This document shows, piece by piece, positions 56,724 through 64,000 of a stretch of DNA of 64,000 nt. Made by a program: the position numbers and the translations under genes. How positions within the stretch are numbered: the stretch's first letter is position 1; each line of letters starts with the position of its first letter. The notes under the pieces are model-generated. The model was not told where the DNA came from. It saw only the letters and a list, made by a program, of their open reading frames with translations, and did not search any database. The stretch is from positions 62,001 to 126,000 of the forward strand of contig NZ_JADBGI010000003.1 of assembly GCF_014892575.1 (NCBI RefSeq), in the 5' to 3' direction. The stretch is from Nocardiopsis coralli. GTDB lineage: Bacteria; Actinomycetota; Actinomycetes; Streptosporangiales; Streptosporangiaceae.

Positions 56724-57062
56724 GCTGTTCCCCTACGTCTAGCCTTACCTGATCTGTTCGGCTGTGGTCCGTCGGTGTTCCGTGGGAACCGACAGTAACC
56801 GAATACCGGGCCCTCCCCCGTCGGTGGGACTCCGGGGCGTGCCCTGTGCGCACGGGAGACGTGTCACCACTGCCGCCCGGACCCCACCGGCACCCGCAGA
56901 ATAAGCGTTCGAGGCACCGGTACCGGCCCGTAACCCCGAACAGCGCGGACGGCGGCGAGGGCCTCAGCCCTTCCACCGCCTCTGTCGAGCACCCGGAACG
57001 CCACATCAGGGTGACTTCGATCACACTTGTCGGCGCTCGCTCTGCCCGCTACCGAAATGCGG

Positions 57063-57094
57063 CGAGTCCTCCCGGAAATTCCCGGGAGGACTCG
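57063..57094. repeat. Perfect 13-bp hairpin in topA upstream gap
   Basis: CGAGTCCTCCCGG (57063-57075) and CCGGGAGGACTCG (57082-57094) with a 6-nt AAATTC loop, in the 626-bp gap 56724-57349. It is 255 bp from the nearest stop codon, so its role is unclear. Confidence 0.75.
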
Positions 57095-57137
57095 ACTGTG
57101 TTCCACGCCTGTTCTCGAGTGGAGGTCACCCCGCTCC

Positions 57138-57251
57138 CCCGCGGTCCACCGCGACATCTGCGAGCAGGGGTGCGGAGGCGACCACCCTCGGTGGGGCCGT
57201 TCCCGTGGTGGGGCGCCTCAGGTCTCCCGCGGTCCACCGCGACCTCTGCGA
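57138..57251. repeat. Two 26-bp direct repeats
   Basis: Copies at 57138-57163 and 57226-57251, 25 of 26 bases identical, each containing the small palindrome CGCGGT-CC-ACCGCG. They lie 88 bp apart in the gap between topA and the multi-repeat chaplin gene. No open frame uses them; possible protein-binding or duplication scar. Confidence 0.7.
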
Positions 57252-57318
57252 CCAACAGAGGCGGGACACCTTCGGCTCCCCTGGCCCCGGCCTGCACGCC
57301 GGGACCCGCCACGCTCAC

Positions 57319-57349
57319 GGCCCCGAGTGGGGCGCGTTCGGCTCGGGCC
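57319..57349 (-). terminator. Hairpin at end of the multi-repeat chaplin gene
   Basis: GGCCCCGAG (57319-57327) pairs with CTCGGGCC (57342-57349) with one bulged base, immediately after the stop codon. Confidence 0.4.
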
Positions 57350-59059
57350 TTACAGGCCCAGGCCCGCGGCGCCCAGCAGGGCGTCGACCGGGTTCCCCTG
57401 GTCGCCCATCGGGGCCTCGGGCAGCTCGGCACCCTCGAGAGCCTCGGGGGCCTCCTCCAGCGGCGCCTCCTCGACGGGCGCCTCCTCGACCGGAGCCTCC
57501 TCGGCGGGCGCCTCCTCGACGGGGGCTTCCTCGACCGGAGCCTCCTCGGCGGGGGCCTCCTCCAGCGGGGCCTCCTCCGCGGGGGCCTCCTCGGCCGCCG
57601 GCTCCTGCGTCTCCTGCAGGTCGTAGTCGACCGGCAGCTGCTCGGAGACCGGGACCTCGGGCAGCTGGTCCACGACCGGCAGGCCCTCCAGCGCGGACTG
57701 CTCCTCGGTCGCGCTCTGGTGCTCGACCTCGGCCTCGGTGTCGGGCGCGTTCGCGCCGGCCACACCCAGGACGCCGATGCCGTTGCCCGCGGCGTTCACC
57801 GGAACGTCCAGGTCGCCCACCAGCTGGTTGCCGCCCAGCACCGAACCGTTGCCGGAGGAGCGCACGTCCTGGTGCTGCCCCTCGACCTCGGCCTCGGTGT
57901 CGGTCGCGTTCGCGCCGGCCACACCCAGGACGCCGATGCCGTTGCCCGTGGCGTTCACCGGAACGTCCAGGTCGCCCACCAGCTGGTTGCCGCCCAGCAC
58001 CGAACCGTTGCCGGAGGAGCGCACGTCCTGGTGCTGCCCCTCGACCTCGGCCTCGGTGTCCGTGGCGTTCGCGCCGGAGACACCCAGGGCGCTGCTCGCG
58101 TTGCCGGACAGGGTCACCGGGACGTCGCCGTCGACGACGGCCTGGTTGCCGCCCAGGAGCGAACCGTTGCCGGAGGCGCGCACGTCCTGGTGCTGCTCCT
58201 CGACCTCGGCCTCGGTGTCCGTGGCGTTCGCGCCGGAGACACCCAGGGCGCTGATCGCGTTGCCGGACAGGTTCACCGGGACGTCGCCGTCGACCACGGC
58301 CTGGTTGCCGCCCAGGAGCGAACCGTTCCCGGACGTGGCGATCGAGTCGTCGTCGTGCTTGATCGGCGCGGCCTGCTGGAGCACGCCGGCGTCCACCCCG
58401 GAGGTGTCCGCGGCGGGCAGCAGCTGCGCGTTCTCGGCGGCCTCACCGAGCACGTCCGTGGCGGAGACGTCGCTCGGCGCGGACTGGTGCTCGACCTCGG
58501 CCTCGGTGTCCGTGGCGTTGGCGCCCGCGACGCCGCCCAGGGCACCGACCGCGTTGCCGGTCGCGTTCACCGGCACGTCGGCGTCGACGCCCAGCTGGTT
58601 GCCGCCCAGCACCGAACCGTTGCCGGAGGAGTGGGTGTCGTGGTGGCCGTGGTCCTCGACCTCGGCGCTGGTGTCGGGCGCGTTGGCACCGGCGATCCCG
58701 CCGACCGCGCCGACCGCGTTGCCGGTCGCGTTCACCGGCACGTCGGCGTCGACGCCCAGCTGGTTGCCGCCCAGCACCGAACCGTTGCCGGAGGAGTGGA
58801 TGTCGTGGTCGCCGTGGTCCTCGACCTCGGCGCTGGTGTCGGTCGCGTTGGCACCGGCGATCCCGCCGACCGCGCCGACCGCGTTGCCGGACAGGTTCAC
58901 CGGGACGTCGCCGTTGACGACGGCCTGGTTGCCGCCCAGGAGCGAACCGTTCCCCGAGGTCGCGGCGCCGGTGTCGGCGAAGGCGACCCCGCTGCCCAGG
59001 GCGACGAAGCCCGCCGCCAGGAGCAGGGACTTGGCGGATGTGCTGGCCCACTGACGCAT
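57350..59059 (-). CDS. Multi-repeat chaplin-like surface protein without cysteines
   Basis: A 569-residue exported protein. Signal peptide about 28 residues (RQWASTSAKSLLLAAGFVALGSGVAFA). Then seven chaplin-like repeats of about 50 residues, each with SGNGSxLGGNQ, a D-V-P-V strand, a GNxxxxxLG/VGG strand and GANA(T/P)DT followed by an acidic AEVE segment. The two chaplin Cys are replaced: NxCGN becomes NLSGN or NATGN, and NCTD becomes NATD. Repeats 6 and 7 are nearly identical. The C-terminal part (about 110 residues) is Glu/Pro/Ala repeats (EEAPAEEAP, EEAPVEEAP) ending DALLGAAGLGL, with no sortase motif. ATG at 59059 with AAAGGAAG. Likely co-operates with the LADTG chaplin just upstream. Confidence 0.85.
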   Translation of the reverse strand: MRQWASTSAKSLLLAAGFVALGSGVAFADTGAATSGNGSLLGGNQAVVNGDVPVNLSGNAVGAVGGIAGANATDTSAEVEDHGDHDIHSSGNGSVLGGNQLGVDADVPVNATGNAVGAVGGIAGANAPDTSAEVEDHGHHDTHSSGNGSVLGGNQLGVDADVPVNATGNAVGALGGVAGANATDTEAEVEHQSAPSDVSATDVLGEAAENAQLLPAADTSGVDAGVLQQAAPIKHDDDSIATSGNGSLLGGNQAVVDGDVPVNLSGNAISALGVSGANATDTEAEVEEQHQDVRASGNGSLLGGNQAVVDGDVPVTLSGNASSALGVSGANATDTEAEVEGQHQDVRSSGNGSVLGGNQLVGDLDVPVNATGNGIGVLGVAGANATDTEAEVEGQHQDVRSSGNGSVLGGNQLVGDLDVPVNAAGNGIGVLGVAGANAPDTEAEVEHQSATEEQSALEGLPVVDQLPEVPVSEQLPVDYDLQETQEPAAEEAPAEEAPLEEAPAEEAPVEEAPVEEAPAEEAPVEEAPVEEAPLEEAPEALEGAELPEAPMGDQGNPVDALLGAAGLGL

Positions 59060-59367
59060 GTGGGACTTCCTTTCGAGAGTTCGGGAAAAGCGTTCTGCTG
59101 TTGCTGAGAAGGTTGTGCCGCCGGATCCGGGCCGTCCGTTGCCCCTGGCTGGGGAACGGCGCCCCGGTCCGACCGGGGAGCATCCGGTCGGCCGCGCACC
59201 TGGACGGTGCGTGTCTGCCGGGTCGAGGAGCGCGCCGCCACCGGTGACCACTGGAGGTGGCCCGGCGCCCGCGCCCTGTCCGATCAACCCCGCCCCTTCC
59301 GGGACGGCGGCTGACGTGAACCCCGCGAACATGGCCTCTGACCCGTGCTGCGGGACTCGCGTCAACC

Positions 59368-59393
59368 CCCGGGCCGCACGGCGGCGGCCCGGG
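59368..59393 (-). terminator. Hairpin terminator of the long chaplin
   Basis: CCCGGGCCGC (59368-59377) and GCGGCCCGGG (59384-59393), perfect, 7 nt after the stop codon at 59401. Together with another hairpin at 59162-59178 it occupies the 341-bp gap 59060-59400. Confidence 0.7.
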
Positions 59394-59400
59394 AGGCCGA

Positions 59401-60075
59401 TCAGGCTCCTGCGCGGCGGCGCAGCCCGAAGACCAGGCCGGCGCCGACGGCCACAGCGCCCACGGCGGCGGCGATCAGACCGACCAGCGGGCCGCGCTCG
59501 GTGCCGGTGTCGGCGAGCTCCGCACTGGCCGGGGAGGCGTCGGTGACCGGGTCGGCCTCACGCAGCTCCTCGGTCGCGGGGGCCTGCTGCTCCTCGGTGG
59601 TCTCACCGGGGACGCGCATCTGGTCCTCGGTCTCGGCGGGCTCCTCACCGGTGTCGGTGCCGCCCTCGCCCGGGTTCTCACCGCCGTCGCCGGGGTCGCC
59701 GGGCGTCTCGCCCTCATCGTCCGGGCCGGGGTCGACGCCCGGGTCCTCCTCGCCCGGCTCGGGCTCCTCGGGCGGCTGCGGGGCGTCGGTGCTGGAGGCG
59801 TCCTCGTCCTCCTCGCGGTCGTCCGTCCCTTCGTCCTCGGAGCCGTCCTCGACGGAGGCCTCGGAGTCGGTGCAGTTCGCGCCGGCCACACCGAGCAGGC
59901 CGACCGCGTTGCCGCAGAGGTTGACGGGGGCGTCGACGTCGGCGCCCACCTGGTTGCCGCCACCGATCGATCCGTTTCCGCTGGTGGCGGTGTCGGCGAA
60001 CGCGGCACCCCCGGAGGTCATCAGGAAGCCGGCGGCCACCAGGGCGGCGATGCGGGCGTGGGTTTCGTGGGTCAT
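59401..60075 (-). CDS. Long chaplin with LAXTG sortase motif
   Basis: A 224-residue cell-wall-anchored chaplin. Signal peptide about 27 residues ending GAAFA; one chaplin domain (TSGNGSIGGGNQVGADVDAP, VNLCGNAVGLLGV, GANCTDSEASVED) with both Cys; a roughly 95-residue acidic, Pro/Gly/Glu-rich spacer; then the class-E-type sorting signal LADTGTERG, a membrane helix PLVGLIAAAVGAVAVGAGLVFG and RRRAGA. Streptomyces long chaplins usually have two chaplin domains; this one has one. ATG at 60075. Confidence 0.92.
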   Translation of the reverse strand: MTHETHARIAALVAAGFLMTSGGAAFADTATSGNGSIGGGNQVGADVDAPVNLCGNAVGLLGVAGANCTDSEASVEDGSEDEGTDDREEDEDASSTDAPQPPEEPEPGEEDPGVDPGPDDEGETPGDPGDGGENPGEGGTDTGEEPAETEDQMRVPGETTEEQQAPATEELREADPVTDASPASAELADTGTERGPLVGLIAAAVGAVAVGAGLVFGLRRRAGA

Positions 60076-60241
60076 CGCATGTCCTTCGGTCAGCGAGAGA
60101 AGAGTTGACTGGAGCCACTCGTTCGACCGCGGACGGGCGTGACCCGGGCGCTGGGGCCGGGACTGGGGGCGCTACCCGCCGGAGAGGGCGGGGCGACTGT
60201 GCGCAGGCGCACTGACCGGCCGCGGTCGAGGAAGAACGCGG

Positions 60242-61357
60242 CTAGTCAGGGGAGTACGACGGGTCGTCGGCAGCGTCGCGGACCACGATGTCGGGGTCCC
60301 CGGGCATGACGACCCGCAGCGCCCGGGGAGCCAGGTGATCGGCCCGGGCGGTGAGGAACCCGGCGGCGCCGGGCGCGGGGAAGCTCGGCGCGGAGGCGCC
60401 GGTGGAGTCCGTCCCCGCAGAATGCTGGCCACCACCAGCGATGAGGCGGATGCGCTCCGCCTCGTCGTCCTCGTCGGAGGAGGCGTGGTCGGCGGCCTCT
60501 GCGGCCGCGGCCCGCCACGCGGGGTCCTCGGTGGTGGTGATGGCCGACGCGGCGTTCTCCGACGCGGGGGCCTTCTCGTCCCGGTCGTCGTCGCCGCGCC
60601 CGTTGCTCTCGGGTCCCGTGGAGAGTTCGCCGTCGTCGTCGGTGGTGCGTGCCTCGTCGGCGGTGATGTCACTGCCGTCGACGGACACACCGACGGAGCG
60701 GGCCGACTCGGTCAGCCCCTCGGTGACGGTGTCGACCAGGGCGGTCTCGCCCCGCAGAGAGCTGTCGGTGGAGTCCACGACGCCCTGTCCGGTGCGGGCC
60801 AGTCCGGTGACCAGCTCACCCGCGCCGCGGGCGGTGCCGTCGACGGCCTGGGAGGTCTCGTCGACGACCCGGCCGGCCTCGGCGTTGGTGTCCTCGAGGG
60901 TTCCCGAGACGCTGGAGCCCTCCAGGGACCCGGCCACCTCCGCGGTGCCCTCGAGGGACTCGGCGACGCCGGTCTCCTCCAGGGTGTCCGCAGGAAGGGA
61001 GACCGCCCGGGAGGCGGTCTCCTCGGTGACCTGACCGGTGGTCTCGGCGACCTGGCCGGTGGTCTCGGCGACCTGGCCGGTGGTCTCCGCGGCCTGCGAG
61101 GCCGTGTCGGAGATCCGGGAGTCCCGGACCTCGCCCTCGGCCTCCTGCCCTGCCTGCTCGGCGGTGTCGTCGAGCTCCAGGACGTTGTCGACGAGCCCTT
61201 CGGACTCGGAGGCGGTGTCACTGTGGGCGACACCGATGCCCCCGGCCAGCCACGCGACGGCGACGATGCCGGACAGGAGCAGCAGCCGGGCCAGGGCGTG
61301 GGAGCTGTGGGCAGCGCGACCGGTCGTGACCGGCCACCCCCGACCCACGAGCACCAT
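60242..61357 (-). CDS. Secreted repeat protein associated with chaplins, unknown
   Basis: A 371-residue exported protein. Signal-anchor at about residues 20-45 (ALARLLLLSGIVAVAWLAGGIGVAHS). The next 150 residues are coiled-coil-like and include three near-exact AETTGQV heptads and similar degenerate repeats (ASLEGTAEVAGSLEGSS, TDSSLRGETALVDTVTEGLTESA). The C-terminus has an Ala/Asp-rich region and a compact end APGAAGFLTARADHLAPRALRVVMPGDPDIVVRDAADDPSYSPD (quoted in parts). A similar VRDAADxPSxSPD ending occurs in Streptomyces proteins near chaplins, from memory. ATG at 61357 with GGAAAGGGG upstream. Function unknown. Confidence 0.6.
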   Translation of the reverse strand: MVLVGRGWPVTTGRAAHSSHALARLLLLSGIVAVAWLAGGIGVAHSDTASESEGLVDNVLELDDTAEQAGQEAEGEVRDSRISDTASQAAETTGQVAETTGQVAETTGQVTEETASRAVSLPADTLEETGVAESLEGTAEVAGSLEGSSVSGTLEDTNAEAGRVVDETSQAVDGTARGAGELVTGLARTGQGVVDSTDSSLRGETALVDTVTEGLTESARSVGVSVDGSDITADEARTTDDDGELSTGPESNGRGDDDRDEKAPASENAASAITTTEDPAWRAAAAEAADHASSDEDDEAERIRLIAGGGQHSAGTDSTGASAPSFPAPGAAGFLTARADHLAPRALRVVMPGDPDIVVRDAADDPSYSPD

Positions 61358-61598
61358 GGATGCCCCTTTCCTCGCTGCTGCTGGACGGTCCCGCGCGGCG
61401 GCACCGACGCGGTCGCACGGCGGGGTCGGGCCGTCCGCACACACCTGTTCCGGTGGTGAGGAGGAGCTCCAACCCCTCGAACTCGATGCAACCGTAGCAT
61501 CACGTTCCGTGACTACGCACGGGATTACCAGGCCGGACCGAGAAGATCTCGGCCCGGCCGGAGGGCGTCTCGGGGCAAGCCCTCCCGAGGCGGACGAC

Positions 61599-62921
61599 TC
61601 AGCTCATGCCGACGAATCGGTCGAGTACACGCACACCGAACTGGAGACCGTCCACGGGCACCCGCTCGTCGACGCCGTGGAACATCCCGGCGAAGTCGAG
61701 CTCGGGTGGGAGCTTCAGCGGGGAGAAGCCGTAGTTGCGGATCCCCAGGCGGTGGAAGCTCTTGGAGTCGGTGCCGCCCGAGAGGCAGTACGGCACGGCC
61801 TTGGCTCCCGGGTCCTCGGCGAGCAGCGACTCCGACATCGCGTTGACCAGGCCGCCGTCGAAGGAGGTCTCCACGGCGGGCAGGTGCTGGATGAACTCGC
61901 GGCTCACCTTCGGGCCGAGGAGCTCGTCGATCTTGGCGAAGTACTGCTCCTCGGTGCCCGGCAGGAACCGGCCGTCCAACTGGGCGGTCGCCTCACCCGG
62001 GATGACGTTGGCCTTGTAACCGCCGCCCAGAACCGTCGGGTTGATCGTGTTGCGCAGCGTCGCGCCGATCATCTTCGCGATCGGACCCAGGCGCGCGACC
62101 GTGCCCTCGACGTCGCGCTCGTCGAAGGGGATGCCGAACTCCTCGCACACCTCCTCCAGGAACGTGCGCACGGTCGGCGTCAGGTGCACCGGGAACTCGT
62201 GCTCGCCCAGCCGCGCGACCGCCGCCGCGAGCTCGGTCACCGCGTTGTCCTTGTTGGTCATCGACCCGTGGCCCGCCGTGCCGCGCGCGGTGAGCTTCAT
62301 CCACGCGATGCCCTTCTCGGCGGTCTCCACCAGGTACAGGCGGCGGTTCTCCTCCATCGTCACGGAGAACCCGCCGACCTCGCTGATGGCGGAGTCGCAG
62401 TCGGCGAAGAGTTCCGGGTGCTCGTTGACCAGGTACTGGGCGCCCCAGGTGCCGCCGGCCTCCTCGTCGGCCACGAACGCGAGCACGATGTCGCGCGGGG
62501 GACGGCGGCCCTCGCGCAGGCGCTGGCGCAGCGTCGCCAGGACCATCGCGTTCATGTTCTTCATGTCGACCGCGCCGCGGCCCCACACGCACCCGTCGGC
62601 GACCTCGCCGGCGAAGGGGTGGTGGGTCCAGTCGTCGGCGGCCGCAGGGACCACGTCGAGGTGGCCCTGGATCAGCAGCGGCGGACGGCTGGGGTCCTCA
62701 CCCGTGATGCGTGCCACGAGGTTGCTGCGCCCGGGGTGCTTCTCGTAGATCTGCGACTCCACGCCGACCTCGTCGAGACGGCCCGCGACGTACTCGGCGG
62801 CCTTGCGCTCGCCGGGCCCCGAATGGTCGCCGTAGTTGGAGGTGTCGATCTCGATGAGCTCCCGGCAGAGGTCGGTGACCTCGGCCTCCGCCGCGCTCAG
62901 GTCCTTGCCGGGTTCGGCCAT
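61599..62921 (-). CDS. M20 family metallopeptidase
   Basis: A 440-residue M20 (ArgE/DapE/carboxypeptidase-G2-like) enzyme with two metal sites: LLIQGHLDVVPA, WGRGAVDMKNMNAM, the catalytic Glu pair in VADEEAGGTWGA, ISEVGGF and a C-terminal His in AGMFHGVDERVP. The dimerisation domain lies in between (ARGTAGHGSMTNKDNAV...). No signal peptide. Substrate (peptide, acylamino acid) undetermined. ATG at 62921 with GGAG upstream; an extension to 63062 lacks homology. Confidence 0.9.
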   Translation of the reverse strand: MAEPGKDLSAAEAEVTDLCRELIEIDTSNYGDHSGPGERKAAEYVAGRLDEVGVESQIYEKHPGRSNLVARITGEDPSRPPLLIQGHLDVVPAAADDWTHHPFAGEVADGCVWGRGAVDMKNMNAMVLATLRQRLREGRRPPRDIVLAFVADEEAGGTWGAQYLVNEHPELFADCDSAISEVGGFSVTMEENRRLYLVETAEKGIAWMKLTARGTAGHGSMTNKDNAVTELAAAVARLGEHEFPVHLTPTVRTFLEEVCEEFGIPFDERDVEGTVARLGPIAKMIGATLRNTINPTVLGGGYKANVIPGEATAQLDGRFLPGTEEQYFAKIDELLGPKVSREFIQHLPAVETSFDGGLVNAMSESLLAEDPGAKAVPYCLSGGTDSKSFHRLGIRNYGFSPLKLPPELDFAGMFHGVDERVPVDGLQFGVRVLDRFVGMS

Positions 62922-63002
62922 CTCTGCACTCCGTCCGTCCGCACCTTGTGCCCTGCTTTCCCACAGAACACTGCCACGCGGACCCCCGCCCGGAAAACAT
63001 GG

Positions 63003-63031
63003 TTCGGGCACCCTCACGGCTTTGCTATGGT
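63003..63031 (+). promoter_or_regulatory. Candidate tRNA-Leu promoter
   Basis: TTCGGG (63003-63008), 17-bp spacer, TATGGT (63026-63031); transcription would start near 63038, 30 nt before the tRNA. Confidence 0.5.
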
Positions 63032-63067
63032 TGAGGTGTCCGGAGCGAGAGCCCCGGAACAACCCAC

Positions 63068-63152
63068 GTCCGGGTGGCGGAATAGGTAGACGCGCTAGCT
63101 TGAGGTGCTAGTGCCCGTTAAGGGCATGGGGGTTCAAGTCCCCCCTCGGACA
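63068..63152 (+). tRNA. tRNA-Leu (anticodon GAG)
   Basis: 85 nt with the long variable arm of a class II tRNA: acceptor GTCCGGG/CTCGGAC, D-arm GCGGAATAGGTAGACGC, anticodon stem CTAGC/GCTAG with loop TTGAGGT (anticodon GAG, reading CUC), variable arm TGCCCGTTAAGGGCA, T-arm GGGGG-TTCAAGT-CCCCC, discriminator A. CCA is not encoded. Confidence 0.97.
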
Positions 63153-63163
63153 CAGCGAAGGAA

Positions 63164-63189
63164 GGCCCCGCACAGCGGGGCCTTTTTTG
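63164..63189 (+). terminator. Intrinsic terminator of tRNA-Leu
   Basis: GGCCCCGC-ACA-GCGGGGCC (63164-63182) followed by TTTTTT (63183-63188): textbook hairpin plus U-run, 11 nt after the tRNA. Confidence 0.9.
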
Positions 63190-63218
63190 TGCGCGGGCAC
63201 CTGCCGCTGGGCACCGGT

Positions 63219-63374
63219 TCAGGCAGGTGTCCTCGCGCGCAGCGGGACGCCCGCCCGGTGCATGTGCGTGAGGGCCTCGACATACGAACGCACGAAACCC
63301 GTCTCGTGGTACGCCACCCCGATCTCCGCGCAGTGGTCGCGCACGGTCGGTTGCGCCTTCGCCAGGTGCGGGCT
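63219..63374 (-). pseudogene. Fatty-acid desaturase C-terminal remnant
   Basis: The last 51 codons of a membrane fatty-acid desaturase on the minus strand. The recognisable end is SPHLAKAQPTVRDHCAEIG, VAYHETGFVRSYVEALTHMHRAGVPLR, as in the C-terminal (MPRPHLRKAQPxVR...) region after the third His box. The catalytic His boxes and all upstream sequence are missing; homology stops at about 63374, where a nuclease remnant begins on the other strand. The frame remains open to 63506 but without desaturase sequence. Confidence 0.6.
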
Positions 63375-63387
63375 GGTCACGAGCGGC

Positions 63388-63738
63388 CACCCGGTCCCGC
63401 CGGTGGCCCCCTCCGGAATCGAACGGTGGACGTACGAGACGGCGTCGTTGCCCGAGGCGGACGACGGCGGCCCGCTCCGCATCGTCGCGGGCGACTTCAA
63501 CGCCACCCTCGACCACGCCGCCCTCCGCGACCTCCTCGCGTCCGGCTACGTCGACGCCGCCGCCGAGACCGGCAACGGCCTCGAACCCACCTGGCCGAAC
63601 GGCCGCCCCTCCCCGCCCCTGACCATCGACCACGTCCTGGTCGACGGAACCGCGAGCGTCGATGCCACGAGCGTGCACGACGCCCCCGGTTCCGACCACC
63701 GCGCGGTCCTCGCCACGCTGACCCTGCCCGCCGGGTGA
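63388..63738 (+). pseudogene. Endonuclease/exonuclease/phosphatase C-terminal remnant
   Basis: The final 116 codons of an endonuclease/exonuclease/phosphatase-family protein: HPVPPVAPSGIERWTYETASLPEAD, then LRIVAGDFNATLDHAALRDLL (catalytic DFN), IDHVLVDG and the C-terminal GSDHRAVLATLTL (catalytic SDHRAV). The N-terminal half with the first metal-binding Glu and His is absent; upstream residues do not match. The remnant starts within about 15 bp of the end of the desaturase remnant. A short translated product from an in-frame ATG/GTG at 63187 would be inactive. Confidence 0.65.
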
Positions 63739-63772
63739 CGGCCCGGGGGCCGGGCCCTTCGCAGGGAGGGTC

Positions 63773-64000
63773 TCAGGGCCCGGGAACGTGGCGGCCGAGG
63801 GCGAACCACAGCCGCATGCGCTGTTCGGCATCGGACAGGTCCACGTCCAGGTCCCGCTCGATCCGGCCGATCCGGTAGCGGACGCTGTTGCGGTGGATCC
63901 CCAGGTCGGCCGCGGCGCGGTCCCAGTTTCCGTGGCGGGCGAGCCACGTGCGCAGGGTCTCCCGCAGGGTCCGGGCCGCCTCCGTGGGTTCGGCCAGCCG
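63773..64000 (-). CDS. PucR-family transcriptional regulator, C-terminal part (cut by window end)
   Basis: The last 75 residues of a PucR-type regulator: ETLRTWLARHGNWDRAAADLGIHRNSVRYRIGRIERDLDVDLSDAEQRMRLWFAL (described in parts), the HTH_30 domain with the NxxRYRIGRIExDL core. The 5' portion lies beyond position 64000, so start, ligand domain and regulation cannot be judged. PucR-type proteins control purine, proline and other catabolic genes. Confidence 0.85.
   Translation of the reverse strand, partial: RLAEPTEAARTLRETLRTWLARHGNWDRAAADLGIHRNSVRYRIGRIERDLDVDLSDAEQRMRLWFALGRHVPGP

Noticed and set aside
57027-57626. Plus-strand frame over the EEAP repeats
   Set aside because: Antisense to low-complexity coding sequence; its repeated Gly-Ala-Ser composition reflects the complementary strand.
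57350-59059. CRISPR-like array in the repetitive region
   Set aside because: The repeats are in-frame protein-coding units of about 150 bp with gradual divergence, not short identical repeats with unique spacers.

Overview
The window is high-GC actinobacterial chromosome, most like a filamentous Nocardiopsaceae or Streptomyces relative. Evidence: Lsr2, ClpC and a coaX-lysS block, chaplins with an LAXTG-type long chaplin, a subtilisin-inhibitor-like protein, an MFS-dTMP kinase fusion, DUF3105/DUF3180/DUF2342 proteins, many GTG starts and ATGA/GTGA stop-start overlaps. The genus is an inference; no rRNA or other taxonomic marker is present.

Layout. (1) 0-9.3 kb: proC, a sugar-phosphate-isomerase-like TIM barrel, a secreted NlpC/P60 hydrolase, an SGNH hydrolase, radA, a secreted SSI-type inhibitor, an anchored acidic protein, mutY and two tandem DUF3105 proteins. 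(2) 9.3-17.8 kb: clpC with a ClgR-like box and a 15-bp perfect hairpin upstream, lsr2, a small membrane protein, an argA-type N-acetyltransferase, a small HTH regulator, lysS and coaX. (3) 17.8-22.3 kb: cofactor genes on the minus strand, DUF2520/PanG-like, panC, an in-frame nadB-nadC fusion, leading into coaX. (4) 22.4-24.6 kb: a small secreted protein and three monocistronic short chaplins, each with its own terminator; the three chaplins share a conserved inverted-repeat promoter block. (5) 24.7-36.8 kb: a long minus-strand housekeeping series: dacB, a DUF2342 zinc metalloprotease, tilS, hpt, ftsH, folE, folP, an NTF2-like protein, folB, folK, DUF3180 and two bacterial-PH membrane proteins; ppa diverges from dacB.

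(6) 37.4-40.7 kb: small poorly known genes, including a membrane-tethered sigma-region-2-like protein and a Cys-rich leader ORF upstream of a cysteine-dioxygenase-like cupin. (7) 40.8-47.1 kb: one 2,098-residue right-handed beta-helix protein built of four modules, followed by tRNA-Thr(CGT). (8) 47.3-56.7 kb: a lipoprotein alpha/beta hydrolase, holB (delta'), a Pro-rich membrane protein, an MFS-dTMP kinase fusion and topA. (9) 57.3-61.4 kb: a second cell-surface cluster: a seven-repeat cysteine-free chaplin-like protein, an LADTG-anchored long chaplin and a secreted repeat protein. (10) 61.6-64.0 kb: an M20 peptidase, tRNA-Leu(GAG) with terminator, two abutting 5'-truncated gene remnants (desaturase and endonuclease/exonuclease/phosphatase) and the 3' end of a PucR-type regulator.

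How they fit together: the two chaplin loci (short Cys-bearing forms, a long Cys-bearing LADTG form, and a Cys-free multi-repeat form) form a surface-coat gene set typical of hyphae that become aerial. The fol/ftsH/hpt/tilS series and the pan/nad/coaX series supply folate, NAD and CoA. holB, tmk, topA, radA and mutY serve DNA replication and repair. I saw no CRISPR array, insertion sequence or prophage.
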